64,000 nt of DNA, taken from contig NZ_MZNT01000022.1 in assembly GCF_002042965.1 (NCBI RefSeq), positions 25,616 through 89,615 on the forward strand. Direction: 5' to 3'. Of the stretch, positions 1-8,378 are shown piece after piece; position 1 is the stretch's first letter; the number at the start of each line of letters is the position of its first letter. The position numbers and the translations under genes are program-made. The stretch is from Paenibacillus sp. 32352. GTDB lineage: Bacteria; Bacillota; Bacilli; Paenibacillales; NBRC-103111. The notes beneath the pieces were generated by a model that saw only the letters and a program-made list of their open reading frames with translations, did no database searches and had not been told where the DNA came from.

Positions 1-949
1 CATTGATTACAATCTCCATATTCATTAGCTGGCTTTTCGGATAATAAGTATTATCGAAGTAATGCCAGTAATAACGCTCGACCAGACTATTGATTTCACC
101 TGTCCAATTACAATTTTCTGGTGTGAATGAATCATTCTCACTAATGCGAGAAATCAGAACTTCTTCTTCATATCCATTTTGCATTGCCCAGGATGAAAAG
201 GATTCAAAGCTATCCCATGATTCATCAATTTCTATCTTGTGAGCAGGCTTCATATAATCAATTTCATTTTTAGATTGTTGATCCACTTTCATTTTGCACC
301 AATTTCTTAGCAAATCGATTTCAATCAAATTTCTCCCTCGAACCATTTTGAGGCGGCGATGATTTATAGTGCTAAACACTTGCAAAGCAACATCTTCTAA
401 ACGCACGAGAAAAAAGTATTCTTGAGGTGAAATATCCTTTGTTTGTTGATTTCGATATGTATAGGAAAATTTAAGATGAACACGAGTTTCTTTTGTTGAA
501 ACTTTACTCTTAGAAATAAAGCCATATTCGGACCAATCGAGAAATCGACTAGGTTCAGCAAGGGGGAGGATACCAAATAAATATAGCTCTGAATTCTCGT
601 GATGTAATGGAATGACCAGTTTATACATATCCGTTTCGTTTTCTATAATGAAGTTCAAAAATAGTTTCGTTCGATTCGAAAAGCGGAAACCTTTCTGATA
701 TGATTCGAGGCTAATGTTAACGTCATGGAATTTATAACTGATATAGTCCTCTACGCCTTCATCAATTTCACTCATAAAGGCTTCAAATGCTTCAGAACTG
801 AAAATTTCCTTATAGAGAGCTTGGACGTTTTTTTTACGCTCAACTAGTGTGAATACATGCTGGGATTCAGTAAAACAACCTGCACGTGGTAATTCAAAAC
901 CTTGATTGATGCAAAGAGTTGCAAGTTGAGTTAAATTTGTAATATTCAT
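1..949 (-). CDS. Partial hypothetical protein with C-terminal HNH/AP2-associated type motif
   Basis: An open frame runs from ATG at 949 leftwards off the window edge, with at least 316 codons and no stop, so the C-terminus is missing. Most of the protein has no family I recognise. Near residues 245-290 the pattern SSWAMQNGYEEEVLISRI followed by FTPENCNW is seen. It matches the common phage and mobile-element pattern (WA..NGY...L.IDRID....Y.P.NCRW) found beside HNH or AP2-type DNA-binding modules. The gene follows the XRE regulator with only 8 bases between stop and start, so the two are probably co-transcribed. An SD-like AAAGGA lies rather far upstream of the start. Function is unknown. The DNA is AT-rich compared with later parts of the window. 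Confidence 0.6.
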   Translation of the reverse strand, partial: MNITNLTQLATLCINQGFELPRAGCFTESQHVFTLVERKKNVQALYKEIFSSEAFEAFMSEIDEGVEDYISYKFHDVNISLESYQKGFRFSNRTKLFLNFIIENETDMYKLVIPLHHENSELYLFGILPLAEPSRFLDWSEYGFISKSKVSTKETRVHLKFSYTYRNQQTKDISPQEYFFLVRLEDVALQVFSTINHRRLKMVRGRNLIEIDLLRNWCKMKVDQQSKNEIDYMKPAHKIEIDESWDSFESFSSWAMQNGYEEEVLISRISENDSFTPENCNWTGEINSLVERYYWHYFDNTYYPKSQLMNMEIVIN

Positions 950-957
950 GATAGAAT

Positions 958-1686
958 TCATTCTGTAGGTCCTTTTCCTTCTGTTGATAAAGAATCCATC
1001 GTATTTTTGAAGACTTTTTTGAACTGATTAATGGAATCCATTATGTCAATCGAATCTTTGTACTGGCGTTCATTCCAATGGCTATAAATTATTTTGCGAA
1101 TAATTTCGACTAAACTTTCTCTTATTTCTTTATTAGCAGGGACCCCATCAACCAGGTATCCTTCAGTAAGAAGAAGCTCTTCAACAGGCTGAGGGTTTTT
1201 TTTATTTTGATTGTTTGCGATATACAATAAATCCACTACGTTTTGACCCAATGCTTCCGCCAATTTCTCAATAATGCGGTAACTTGGAACACTGCTTTCG
1301 CCCTTTTCAATTCTGTTTATATAAGAATAGCTGATACCTGTTACCAGCTCTAATTCTTTGAGAGAATATCCTTTAATCTCTCGTAGGTGTTTAATCAAAG
1401 AACCAAAATTGTCAGGTACAGCACGTTCAATACGTTTTTTCAATAACTTGATCATACGTCTGAACTTCTTTTTGTACGGCTCCTCTGGTAGTTCGGCGGA
1501 TGCAAGGACATTTTCAATTTCCGCAATGTTATCCTCTGTTTCCTTACCTTTCGCTTTTTCAATAAGGGAGGCAATCGTTAAGGCCTCTTCTTTGATTCGC
1601 TTATCCTCTTGTTGTTCTACTATGTTTACTAAGAAATCGGTATAGTACCAGCTTGACCCGTCTTTGACTTTTCCGCCGTTCCCCAT
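958..1686 (-). CDS. XRE-family helix-turn-helix transcriptional regulator
   Basis: This 242-residue protein carries a Cro/C1-type helix-turn-helix at about residues 94-150 (LREIKGYSLKELELVTGISY, then INRIEKGESSVPS). A charged, probably helical N-terminal 90 residues and a C-terminal part without a recognised domain flank it. It probably binds an operator as a dimer. The start ATG at 1686 has AGGGTGG upstream at good spacing. It is the first gene of a leftward pair with the truncated gene below 949 and is divergent from the SLH subtilisin. Such regulators are common on mobile elements. The target is unknown; an inverted repeat in the divergent region is a candidate. Confidence 0.85.
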   Translation of the reverse strand: MGNGGKVKDGSSWYYTDFLVNIVEQQEDKRIKEEALTIASLIEKAKGKETEDNIAEIENVLASAELPEEPYKKKFRRMIKLLKKRIERAVPDNFGSLIKHLREIKGYSLKELELVTGISYSYINRIEKGESSVPSYRIIEKLAEALGQNVVDLLYIANNQNKKNPQPVEELLLTEGYLVDGVPANKEIRESLVEIIRKIIYSHWNERQYKDSIDIMDSINQFKKVFKNTMDSLSTEGKGPTE

Positions 1687-1718
1687 ATCATACCACCCTA
1701 TTGAACTCTGTAATTTTA

Positions 1719-1768
1719 GTTTATAACAAATAGGGAATGTTTAACAGGTAGTTTTATTGAATATAAAC
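1719..1768. promoter_or_regulatory. Inverted repeat between divergent XRE and protease genes
   Basis: Arms GTTTATA (1719-1725) and TATAAAC (1762-1768) face each other across 36 bases, upstream of the XRE gene. This is a possible operator, but the arms are short and AT-rich and may be chance. Confidence 0.25.
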
Positions 1769-1911
1769 AAAATTCATCAGCATTTTGACTAAATGCATAA
1801 TGTTGAAAGTGTCTATACTTGTCGGAATATCTCTATTAAAATGTGTTTGGAATGAATGGGCATCTTTGGAATTATGATATGTGTTTTTTTGTTCTGGGGG
1901 GAATTTTCAAC

Positions 1912-4900
1912 ATGAGAAAGGCAATCAACACGAAGAAAAAACTAATTGTCGGTGTTACATCTCTTGCAATGATCGTTAATGCAGGAACAGCTCTTGCGGC
2001 AGAAAATGAGTTTACGGCGGCAAGTGAGCGATCCGTTCAAATCGAACAATCTGCTCAAGTTGACCCAACTGTGCAATCTGTAACGAAAGCGGCTTATGGA
2101 GAAGATCCAGTTGTTGCGCCCGTAGTACAGCCACAGTCGGGAGCGAAGAAGGAGTATCTTGTCGTTTACAAGAAGGAGCCAAGAACCTTTCGGGCGGCGA
2201 GTATCGGCGCAACTCCGAATATCACGCACGAGTTCAAATCCGTTCCTGCGGTCACAGTAACAGCATCGGCTTCTGAAATCCAAGCGATTCAAGCAGATCC
2301 AAACGTGGCATACATTGAGGAAAACATCATTTTTCACGCAGTTGAGGACAGTAGTTTTACTGTTCAATCTGCCGCTTCTGAGGTTTCTCAGTGGGATTTG
2401 CAACAGATGAATGCAACAACCGCTTGGTCTGATGGGTATACTGGAGCAGGTGTGAAAGTTGCGGTACTGGATACAGGCATTGCAGCGCATTCGGACTTGA
2501 GCATTGCGGGAGGATATTCTGCCGTAGATTACACGACTTCTTATGCGGATGACGAAGGTCATGGAACACACGTTGCGGGTTCTATTGCGGCACTTCGCAA
2601 TAACACAGGTATCGTTGGTGTAGCTCCAAATGCTTCCCTCTACGGAGTGAAAGTATTGGGTGCTGACGGTAAGGGTAACTTGGCAGACATTCTTGAGGGA
2701 CTCGATTGGGCAATCCAAAATGGCATGGACATCATTAATATGAGTCTAGGCACAGAAACGGGTTCTCAATTGCTCGAAGACATGGTAGATAATGCTGTAT
2801 CTCATGGCATTGTTGTTGTCGCTTCTAGTGGCAACAACGGGACGGCAGATGGTTCGGGCGATACGATTCTTTATCCTGCAAGATATGCAAATGTTATTGC
2901 TGTAGCGGCAGTGGATAACAACAAGATTCGTGGAGACTTCTCGGCAACGGGTCCGAAGAATGAATTTTCGGCTCCTGGTGTTGACGTTATTAGCACGTAC
3001 TTAAACAATGCATTTGCTAGAGCAAGTGGCACATCTCAAGCCGCACCGCACGTTTCTGGTCTTTTGGCTCTTATGAAACAAAAAGATCCTAGCATGACGG
3101 CAGCTCAGCTCCGTAATGAGCTGTTAAAGTATACTGAGGACTTGGGTACTCCAGGTCGAGATGCTTGGTATGGCTTTGGGCTTGTTTCGTACAAGCAACT
3201 AGATGTTACGCCTCCAGCGGAAGTAACAGGTCTTGCGGTTACGGCGAAAACTACCAATTCTTTGACGGTAGAATTCACGAAACCAAGCGATGCTGACTAC
3301 GACAGAGCGAATATCTATCTGAACGGTGCTCTTCAAGGTTCTACGCAAGGAACTCAGTTTGAAGTAGTCGGCTTATTGCCTGACACAGATAACTTGATCG
3401 TTGTGAAAACCGTTGATACATCGGGTAATGAATCTGTTGGTACTTCTATCGTAGGTCGCACCGATGCTTCGCCAGTGGTTGATATAACACCTCCAGCGGA
3501 AGTAACCGATCTTGTGATTGCGGCGAAGACATCCTCATCTTTGAGGATTGAATTCACAAAGCCGAGTGATCCTGACTACAAAAAAGCTAATGTGTATGTC
3601 GATGGTTCTTTAAAAGGTTCTACCAAAGATGATTACTATGAAGTAACGGATTTGGAGGAAGACACGAGTTACACGATTGTTGTTAAAACTGTAGATATTA
3701 CAAGTAACGAGTCAGTAGGTGTAACCGTAACAGGTCGCACAAATGGAACGCCATTTGATATAACGACTCCAGCGGAAGTAACAGGTCTTGCGGTTACATC
3801 GAAAACTACATCGTCCCTGACGATTGGTTTCACGAAACCAAGTGATGCTGACTATGCAAAAGCCAATGTGTATGTAAACGGTACGTTGAACGGTTCTACA
3901 GCGGGTGAAAGCTATGATGTTGTTGGTTTGACAGATGACACGGCATACACGATTGTTGTAAAAACAGTGGACACTACGGGTAACGAATCTGCGGGTGTAA
4001 CTGTAACAGGTCGCACGGATGCAGTTGTTGTTCCTCCAGTAGTGGATACGACAGCTCCAGCAGAAGTAACAGGTCTTGCGGTTACATCAAAAACTACATC
4101 GTCTCTGAAGATTGGTTTCACGAAACCAAATGATGCTGACTATGCGAAGTCCAACGTGTATGTGAACGGTTCTCTGAACGGTTCAACAGCCGGTGAAAGC
4201 TATGATGTTGTTGGTTTGACTGATGACACGGCATACACCATCGTTGTAAAAACAGTGGACACTACGGGTAACGAATCTGCGGGTGTAACTGTAACAGGTC
4301 GCACAGATGCAGTTGTAACGCCTCCAAGAACAGGTGGTAGAGGTGGCGGTAGTGGCAGTGGCAGCAGTGCAGGCGGTGGAATTGTAACAATCCCAACCGA
4401 AACACCAGTAGCTCCTCCAACAACACCAACTGAGCCAGTACAACTTCCAGATCCAACTCCGACCCCAAAAATCGTATTCAAAGATGTTCAGAACCATTGG
4501 GCAGAAGAATCGATTCAATGGGCGACAAAAGAAGGGCTTGTGAAAGGGTTCGAAGATGGAACGTTCAAACCGAATGCAAAAGTCACTGAGGCACAGTTCT
4601 TGGCGATGATCATTCGTCTTTACAATCCTGAGTTCGAAGCAACGTCTGTCGCAACCAATGAAAATTGGGTGAAGAAATACTATGATGTTGCGAAAACATT
4701 GAACATCCCAACATTCGGAGATGCGAATGGGGAGATCACTCGCTTGCAAGTTGCTGAGATTGTTGCCGCTACAAGAGGTTATAACTTGAAGGGCGATGAT
4801 TTAGTAAAATTCATGTATGCGAATGGATATGCAGAAGGTAGTGATCCGAACAAAAAGACTCTTGCGAGCTTTCGTCCAAACGATCAACTCACTCGTGCAG

Positions 4901-5010
4901 AAGCAGTTCAGTTCCTCAAAAACCTTGCTGACAAGTTCGATGGTAAGCTCTTGAAACGTCCTGACAGACCTTCAGATGTGAGTCAATTACCAGAAGTTCC
5001 TATGCAATAA
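1912..5010 (+). CDS. SLH-anchored subtilisin-like (S8) serine protease with four FnIII repeats
   Basis: This is a secreted, S-layer-attached endopeptidase of 1032 residues. The start at 1912 is chosen over the in-frame ATG at 1843 because GGGGGGA precedes it and a signal peptide (MRKAINTKKKL... to ALAA) begins there. Order of parts: an I9-type propeptide (about residues 75-145); an S8 catalytic domain with Asp187 (VAVLDTG), His217 (GHGTHVAG), oxyanion Asn near 308 and Ser375 (GTSQAAPH); four FnIII-like repeats of about 90 residues (about 433-800); a Gly/Ser then Pro/Thr linker; and three SLH motifs (about 855-1015) that bind secondary cell-wall polymer. FnIII copies 3 and 4 are almost identical in DNA. 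It is followed by a terminator and another SLH protein. The natural substrate is unknown. Confidence 0.93.
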   Translation: MRKAINTKKKLIVGVTSLAMIVNAGTALAAENEFTAASERSVQIEQSAQVDPTVQSVTKAAYGEDPVVAPVVQPQSGAKKEYLVVYKKEPRTFRAASIGATPNITHEFKSVPAVTVTASASEIQAIQADPNVAYIEENIIFHAVEDSSFTVQSAASEVSQWDLQQMNATTAWSDGYTGAGVKVAVLDTGIAAHSDLSIAGGYSAVDYTTSYADDEGHGTHVAGSIAALRNNTGIVGVAPNASLYGVKVLGADGKGNLADILEGLDWAIQNGMDIINMSLGTETGSQLLEDMVDNAVSHGIVVVASSGNNGTADGSGDTILYPARYANVIAVAAVDNNKIRGDFSATGPKNEFSAPGVDVISTYLNNAFARASGTSQAAPHVSGLLALMKQKDPSMTAAQLRNELLKYTEDLGTPGRDAWYGFGLVSYKQLDVTPPAEVTGLAVTAKTTNSLTVEFTKPSDADYDRANIYLNGALQGSTQGTQFEVVGLLPDTDNLIVVKTVDTSGNESVGTSIVGRTDASPVVDITPPAEVTDLVIAAKTSSSLRIEFTKPSDPDYKKANVYVDGSLKGSTKDDYYEVTDLEEDTSYTIVVKTVDITSNESVGVTVTGRTNGTPFDITTPAEVTGLAVTSKTTSSLTIGFTKPSDADYAKANVYVNGTLNGSTAGESYDVVGLTDDTAYTIVVKTVDTTGNESAGVTVTGRTDAVVVPPVVDTTAPAEVTGLAVTSKTTSSLKIGFTKPNDADYAKSNVYVNGSLNGSTAGESYDVVGLTDDTAYTIVVKTVDTTGNESAGVTVTGRTDAVVTPPRTGGRGGGSGSGSSAGGGIVTIPTETPVAPPTTPTEPVQLPDPTPTPKIVFKDVQNHWAEESIQWATKEGLVKGFEDGTFKPNAKVTEAQFLAMIIRLYNPEFEATSVATNENWVKKYYDVAKTLNIPTFGDANGEITRLQVAEIVAATRGYNLKGDDLVKFMYANGYAEGSDPNKKTLASFRPNDQLTRAEAVQFLKNLADKFDGKLLKRPDRPSDVSQLPEVPMQ
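3769..4320 (+). repeat. Near-identical tandem FnIII coding repeats
   Basis: Two copies with a 288-bp offset (3769 and 4057) encode FnIII repeats 3 and 4 of the subtilisin. They differ at only scattered, mostly silent bases, whereas copies 1 and 2 are more diverged. This points to a recent duplication or ongoing conversion. Confidence 0.85.
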
Positions 5011-5041
5011 AAAAAAGGAGTGCAGTCGAATAATTAAAAGG

Positions 5042-5078
5042 AACAACCAAAGCAAGTGACTCTCGCTTGGTTGTTTTT
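5042..5078 (+). terminator. Intrinsic terminator after SLH subtilisin
   Basis: Stem AACAACCAA(A)GC with GCTTGGTTGTT, followed by a T-run. It lies between the two SLH genes, so the second may have its own promoter or depend on read-through. Confidence 0.8.
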
Positions 5079-5099
5079 CATATGGAGGGAAGAAACTAC

Positions 5100-7250
5100 A
5101 TGAAAAGAAAACTTGCAGTCGCTACATTGTTTTCAACAATCATAATTTCAACTCAATCAGCCGAATTTTTGCTTGAACCTAGAGTTGTATATGGGGAATC
5201 AAGCACAGTGTTTTCAGACATCGGACAACATTGGGCAGGAGAGACAATCCTCTGGGCAGTAGATAAAGGAATTACGAAAGGTTATGAGGACGGTACGTTT
5301 AAACCAAACAAATTGGTTTCAGAAGCAGAATTTATTACCTTATTAATTCGTGCTTATAAACCTGATATAAAGAGCGGTGCTGGGGGAAATTGGGCAGGCC
5401 CGTATTATGATTTCAGCAAAAAAATGAACTACCCTGTATCAAACAATGTAGCTTCTGAGTTTATGGGGGATCCAGCAATAACTCGAAGGGCAGTAGCGGA
5501 AATCATTGCCGCATCTCAAGGTGTTAATTATGATAGCGACAATGCCATTCGTTACTTATTGACTACTGGAATTGCAAGTGGAAGTGATCCGAACAATAAG
5601 ACAATTGTTAGCTTTAAGCCAGATGAACCATTAACTCGTGCTGAATCAGTTCAGCTCATCCGAAATCTATCAGAGAAAGGTAAGAAGGAGTTACTTGCGA
5701 AGCCAGAAAAACCATCAGATACATCCTTGCTGGCAAGTATTCCTTACGGAGAAAATAAATCAACTGAAGGTCAAACCCTTAGTCCAAATCTTTCCTCTAT
5801 CCCTGATCTATACGTAAATGGTAATCCAATCGATGCAAAGCAAGGAGAGCCAATGATTCGAGGGGGCATTTTGTATGTTCCGCTTGAGCCAGTAGTTGTT
5901 GGAATGGGTGATTCGTTTACGTGGGAAAAGAAGCCGTATGCAGCGAATGTAAAGACCGATAGCGGCGACACCATTACAATTACAGTTGCAAATTCCATCG
6001 CCTTTGTTGATGGCAAACAAGTTCCTATATCTACACTTAATTTGGAAAACACAAAAGTTTCACTTCAAGCTAGTCCAGTTATCATGAACAACAAAATGTT
6101 CGTGCCATACGACTTCTTGGAAAATGTATTGGGCTATCCAGTAGAGGCTAAAAAAGATGGCTCTAAAGATGTCGTCTATGTTGGAAAGGGTACAATTGCA
6201 ACGCCTATTCCTACACCAACACCTTCGAATCCATCTGGTTCCGTGAAAGAGGATCCACGCTACCCATTCCCTGATGGGTGGACACCGCCTCAAATCACAT
6301 CTACATGGACTTCTGATAAGCAGAAGAATATGGAGATCCTGGAGAATGAGCTTGGATTCAAAAATCTTGGAGCTGGTGCAAGATACAGCCCATATGGAAA
6401 AGGACCAGGAACTACAGCAATACTGGTTTCTGCGGATGATTCTGAACAGTACGACACGATGATTACCATTAGTGTATGGACTGGTTCTAAGTACACTCCG
6501 CTTGATTATAAAATTCCTTACATTGCGAAGGAACTGTTTGGGTTTTATTTCCCACAAAAGAGTGGGGAATTCTGGGAAATCGTTGATAACCTATTTAATG
6601 ACAAGGTTTTAGACCAGTATATAGGGAAAAAAGTTGTGATTGAAGACCGAGAAGTAAAATTCATGGATGTTAATGATCAACTTGTGATCATCGTGGGAAA
6701 ACCAGGTATAAGGTACGATGACAACTGGAAAAATTCTTCCGCTGTCCTACCTGCGATTAAAGAGGATCCACGTTATCCATTCCCTGATGGATGGACACCG
6801 CCTCAAATCACGTCTACATGGACTTCTGATAAGCAGAAGAATATGGAGATTTTGGAGAATGAACTTGGATTCAAAAATCTTGGAGCTGGAGCAAGTTATC
6901 GGACAAAGGGAACGATAGCTACATCTGCAATTGGAGTTTCAGCAGACAAATCAGATCTCGAAACTGACATTACAATTGGATTCTGGAAAGGAACAAAATC
7001 CAACCCTGAAAGCAACAAAGTGCCATATGTAACAAGGGAATTGCTCAAGTTTTACTTCCCTACAAGTTATGAAACGTTATGGCAAATTTGCGATGATGCA
7101 TTTAACGGTGTAAAAGGTGTTGGGAAGTATTTTGACAAAGTAATGACTTACGACAATCGGCAAGTTAAAATGATCGCAGTTAATCAACAACTTGTGATTA
7201 CCGTGGGAAAACCAGGCACAAAATATGATTCCAACTGGAACAAGCAATGA
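5100..7250 (+). CDS. SLH surface protein with copper-amine-oxidase-N-like domain and duplicated unknown module
   Basis: This exported cell-surface protein has 716 residues. The start at 5100 (MKRKLAVATLF) is preferred over 5067 because GGAGGGA precedes it and the signal peptide starts there. Three SLH motifs (about 37-215; GYEDGTFKPN is typical) are followed by a copper-amine-oxidase N-terminal-like stalk domain (about 233-365, with LYVPLEPVV and MFVPYDFLE). That domain is often non-catalytic in Paenibacillus wall proteins. Next come a Pro/Thr linker and two related modules of about 170 residues, each starting KEDPRYPFPDGWTPPQ (residues 383 and 555). I do not recognise the module; it has aromatic and charged residues but no obvious catalytic motif. 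The SLH block is similar to that of the neighbouring subtilisin, so the two may act together on the surface. Confidence 0.88.
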   Translation: MKRKLAVATLFSTIIISTQSAEFLLEPRVVYGESSTVFSDIGQHWAGETILWAVDKGITKGYEDGTFKPNKLVSEAEFITLLIRAYKPDIKSGAGGNWAGPYYDFSKKMNYPVSNNVASEFMGDPAITRRAVAEIIAASQGVNYDSDNAIRYLLTTGIASGSDPNNKTIVSFKPDEPLTRAESVQLIRNLSEKGKKELLAKPEKPSDTSLLASIPYGENKSTEGQTLSPNLSSIPDLYVNGNPIDAKQGEPMIRGGILYVPLEPVVVGMGDSFTWEKKPYAANVKTDSGDTITITVANSIAFVDGKQVPISTLNLENTKVSLQASPVIMNNKMFVPYDFLENVLGYPVEAKKDGSKDVVYVGKGTIATPIPTPTPSNPSGSVKEDPRYPFPDGWTPPQITSTWTSDKQKNMEILENELGFKNLGAGARYSPYGKGPGTTAILVSADDSEQYDTMITISVWTGSKYTPLDYKIPYIAKELFGFYFPQKSGEFWEIVDNLFNDKVLDQYIGKKVVIEDREVKFMDVNDQLVIIVGKPGIRYDDNWKNSSAVLPAIKEDPRYPFPDGWTPPQITSTWTSDKQKNMEILENELGFKNLGAGASYRTKGTIATSAIGVSADKSDLETDITIGFWKGTKSNPESNKVPYVTRELLKFYFPTSYETLWQICDDAFNGVKGVGKYFDKVMTYDNRQVKMIAVNQQLVITVGKPGTKYDSNWNKQ
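6249..6895 (+). repeat. Duplicated module within SLH protein gene
   Basis: About 134 bp at 6249-6382 recur almost exactly at 6762-6895 (513-bp offset), marking the first part of two copies of the unknown module. Downstream parts have diverged but stay alignable as protein (PYIAKELFGFYFP and PYVTRELLKFYFP; LVIIVGKPG and LVITVGKPG). Confidence 0.85.
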
Positions 7251-7255
7251 GTAAT

Positions 7256-7296
7256 AAAAAATAGAGATGTGGGATTTATTCCTGCCTCTATTTTTT
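7256..7296 (+). terminator. Intrinsic terminator after second SLH gene
   Basis: Stem AAAAATAGAG and CTCTATTTTT with a short inner loop and trailing Ts, a few bases after the stop codon. Confidence 0.75.
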
Positions 7297-7439
7297 GTTT
7301 TCAATCATTATAAATTGACGAGATCCATCTAAAATATAAAAGTCGATTTTTTGTCAGACACTATAAGACATATATGCTACTTCAAAATCGATAAATAAGA
7401 GAATAATTACAATAAGAAAGAGAAAGGAGGTAATGCAAT

Positions 7440-7859
7440 ATGAAAAAGAAATTCATTGGGTTGGTAAATGCAACCATTGTCACTCTTGGATTGTTAGTTG
7501 TCGATGGTTCAAATGGTGTTGTATTTAAAAGTAAAGCGGCGGAAGATCCTGTATTGGGTAATCTAAAGGTTGTTCTAAATCTAGCCGACAGAAGCGCTGA
7601 CGATCCTCCATATTCATTGAAGGTTCAGGATCCATTTATGTTGTATCTGGTCCTCCAATTGTTCGAAAAGAAATAGTCTTTGAATCCGACATCGTTGAAG
7701 TGTTAAAAAGAGACACGAAAACAATTGGATGCAAGTGACGTTCGACGTTTGCGTTTCTTCATTGGGTTGGAGGATATTGGCTGCTATTGTTCTAAAGCTG
7801 AACTAGGTGCTCAAGAAAATCATAATTGTATTTCCGTTGTTGAAGTGTTCCCTCTCTAG
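7440..7859 (+). pseudogene. Small secreted protein broken by two compensating frameshifts
   Basis: A perfect AAAGGAGG precedes ATG 7440, which opens MKKKFIGLVNATIVTLGLL, a signal-peptide-like N-terminus. The frame stops at 7676. Coding sense continues in another frame from about 7622 (GSGSIYVVSGPPIVRKEI to about 7735), then in the original frame from 7737 (DVRRLRFFIGLEDIGCY) to TAG 7857-7859. If both shifts are repaired, a protein of about 139 residues results. Either the gene is decaying or the sequence has two indel errors. I do not recognise the family. It is the third exported product in this AT-rich stretch. Confidence 0.6.
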
Positions 7860-7886
7860 GCCTAGATACTAACCATACTATATCCA

Positions 7887-8151
7887 CCGAAAATAAACAC
7901 GTAAAGCCGAAAACAAACTCGTCCCGCTGAAAATAAAGTCGTATCACTCAGTTCATTCCTCAGCATTATTTCCCGACGAAAAGCAGGAGGCGAGAGCAGA
8001 GGCAAGAAGCGGAGGCAAAGCAGGAGCGGGCGGGAAAAGCTAGGAAAACCAAGGATTCACAAGAATAAAGAGGGAGGGATTAGGGAAATACTTAGCCCTA
8101 ACCCCACCCGTCAATATTTCCCCAATTCCTTCATACGACTTTATTTGCACA
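7887..8151. repeat. 20-bp-periodic repeats with an inverted copy (transposon-end-like)
   Basis: Three direct copies of a 16-mer start at 7887 (CCGAAAATAAACACGT), 7907 (CCGAAAACAAACTCGT) and 7927 (CTGAAAATAAAGTCGT), exactly 20 bp apart. An inverted copy at 8135-8151 reads TGTGCAAATAAAGTCGT on the minus strand, ending in TG..CA form. Periodic sites of this size recall transposase-binding arrays at Tn7-like ends. The 200 bp between are purine-rich and non-coding, with a TTAGGG/CCCTAA hairpin near 8087-8112. The rest of the 7860-8378 gap holds no gene I can support. Confidence 0.5.
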
Positions 8152-8298
8152 GGGGGAATCAGGGAAGAAGGGGAAAAGCGGAGGAAATGCAGGAGTGGCA
8201 AGGGTTTGTGAAACTGAAAAGAGTAAGCGATTCCCCATTAGACGCTTGATGTTTTGATGGATCTGAGGATTCGGTGGTTTCAATTTACAATTCAAGTA

Positions 8299-8332
8299 AA
8301 GAAAGGATAGGGGGATCGCCCTGTCCTTTCTT
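8299..8332. terminator. Strong hairpin downstream of aldo/keto reductase gene
   Basis: A 14-bp stem, AAGAAAGGATAGGG with CCCTGTCCTTTCTT (one G-T pair) around a 6-base loop. It probably ends the leftward aldo/keto reductase transcript. Confidence 0.65.
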
Positions 8333-8378
8333 AATAGATGAAGATAAACGCATGATGCGTTTACGGTTTAATTAAGGT

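Noticed and set aside
6274..6918. Short frames repeated at 6274-6462 and 6718-6918
   Set aside because: They are alternative-frame readings of the duplicated module in the SLH gene, not separate genes.
7887..7942. CRISPR-like short repeats
   Set aside because: Only three direct copies with 4-base gaps, far too short for spacers, and no cas genes.
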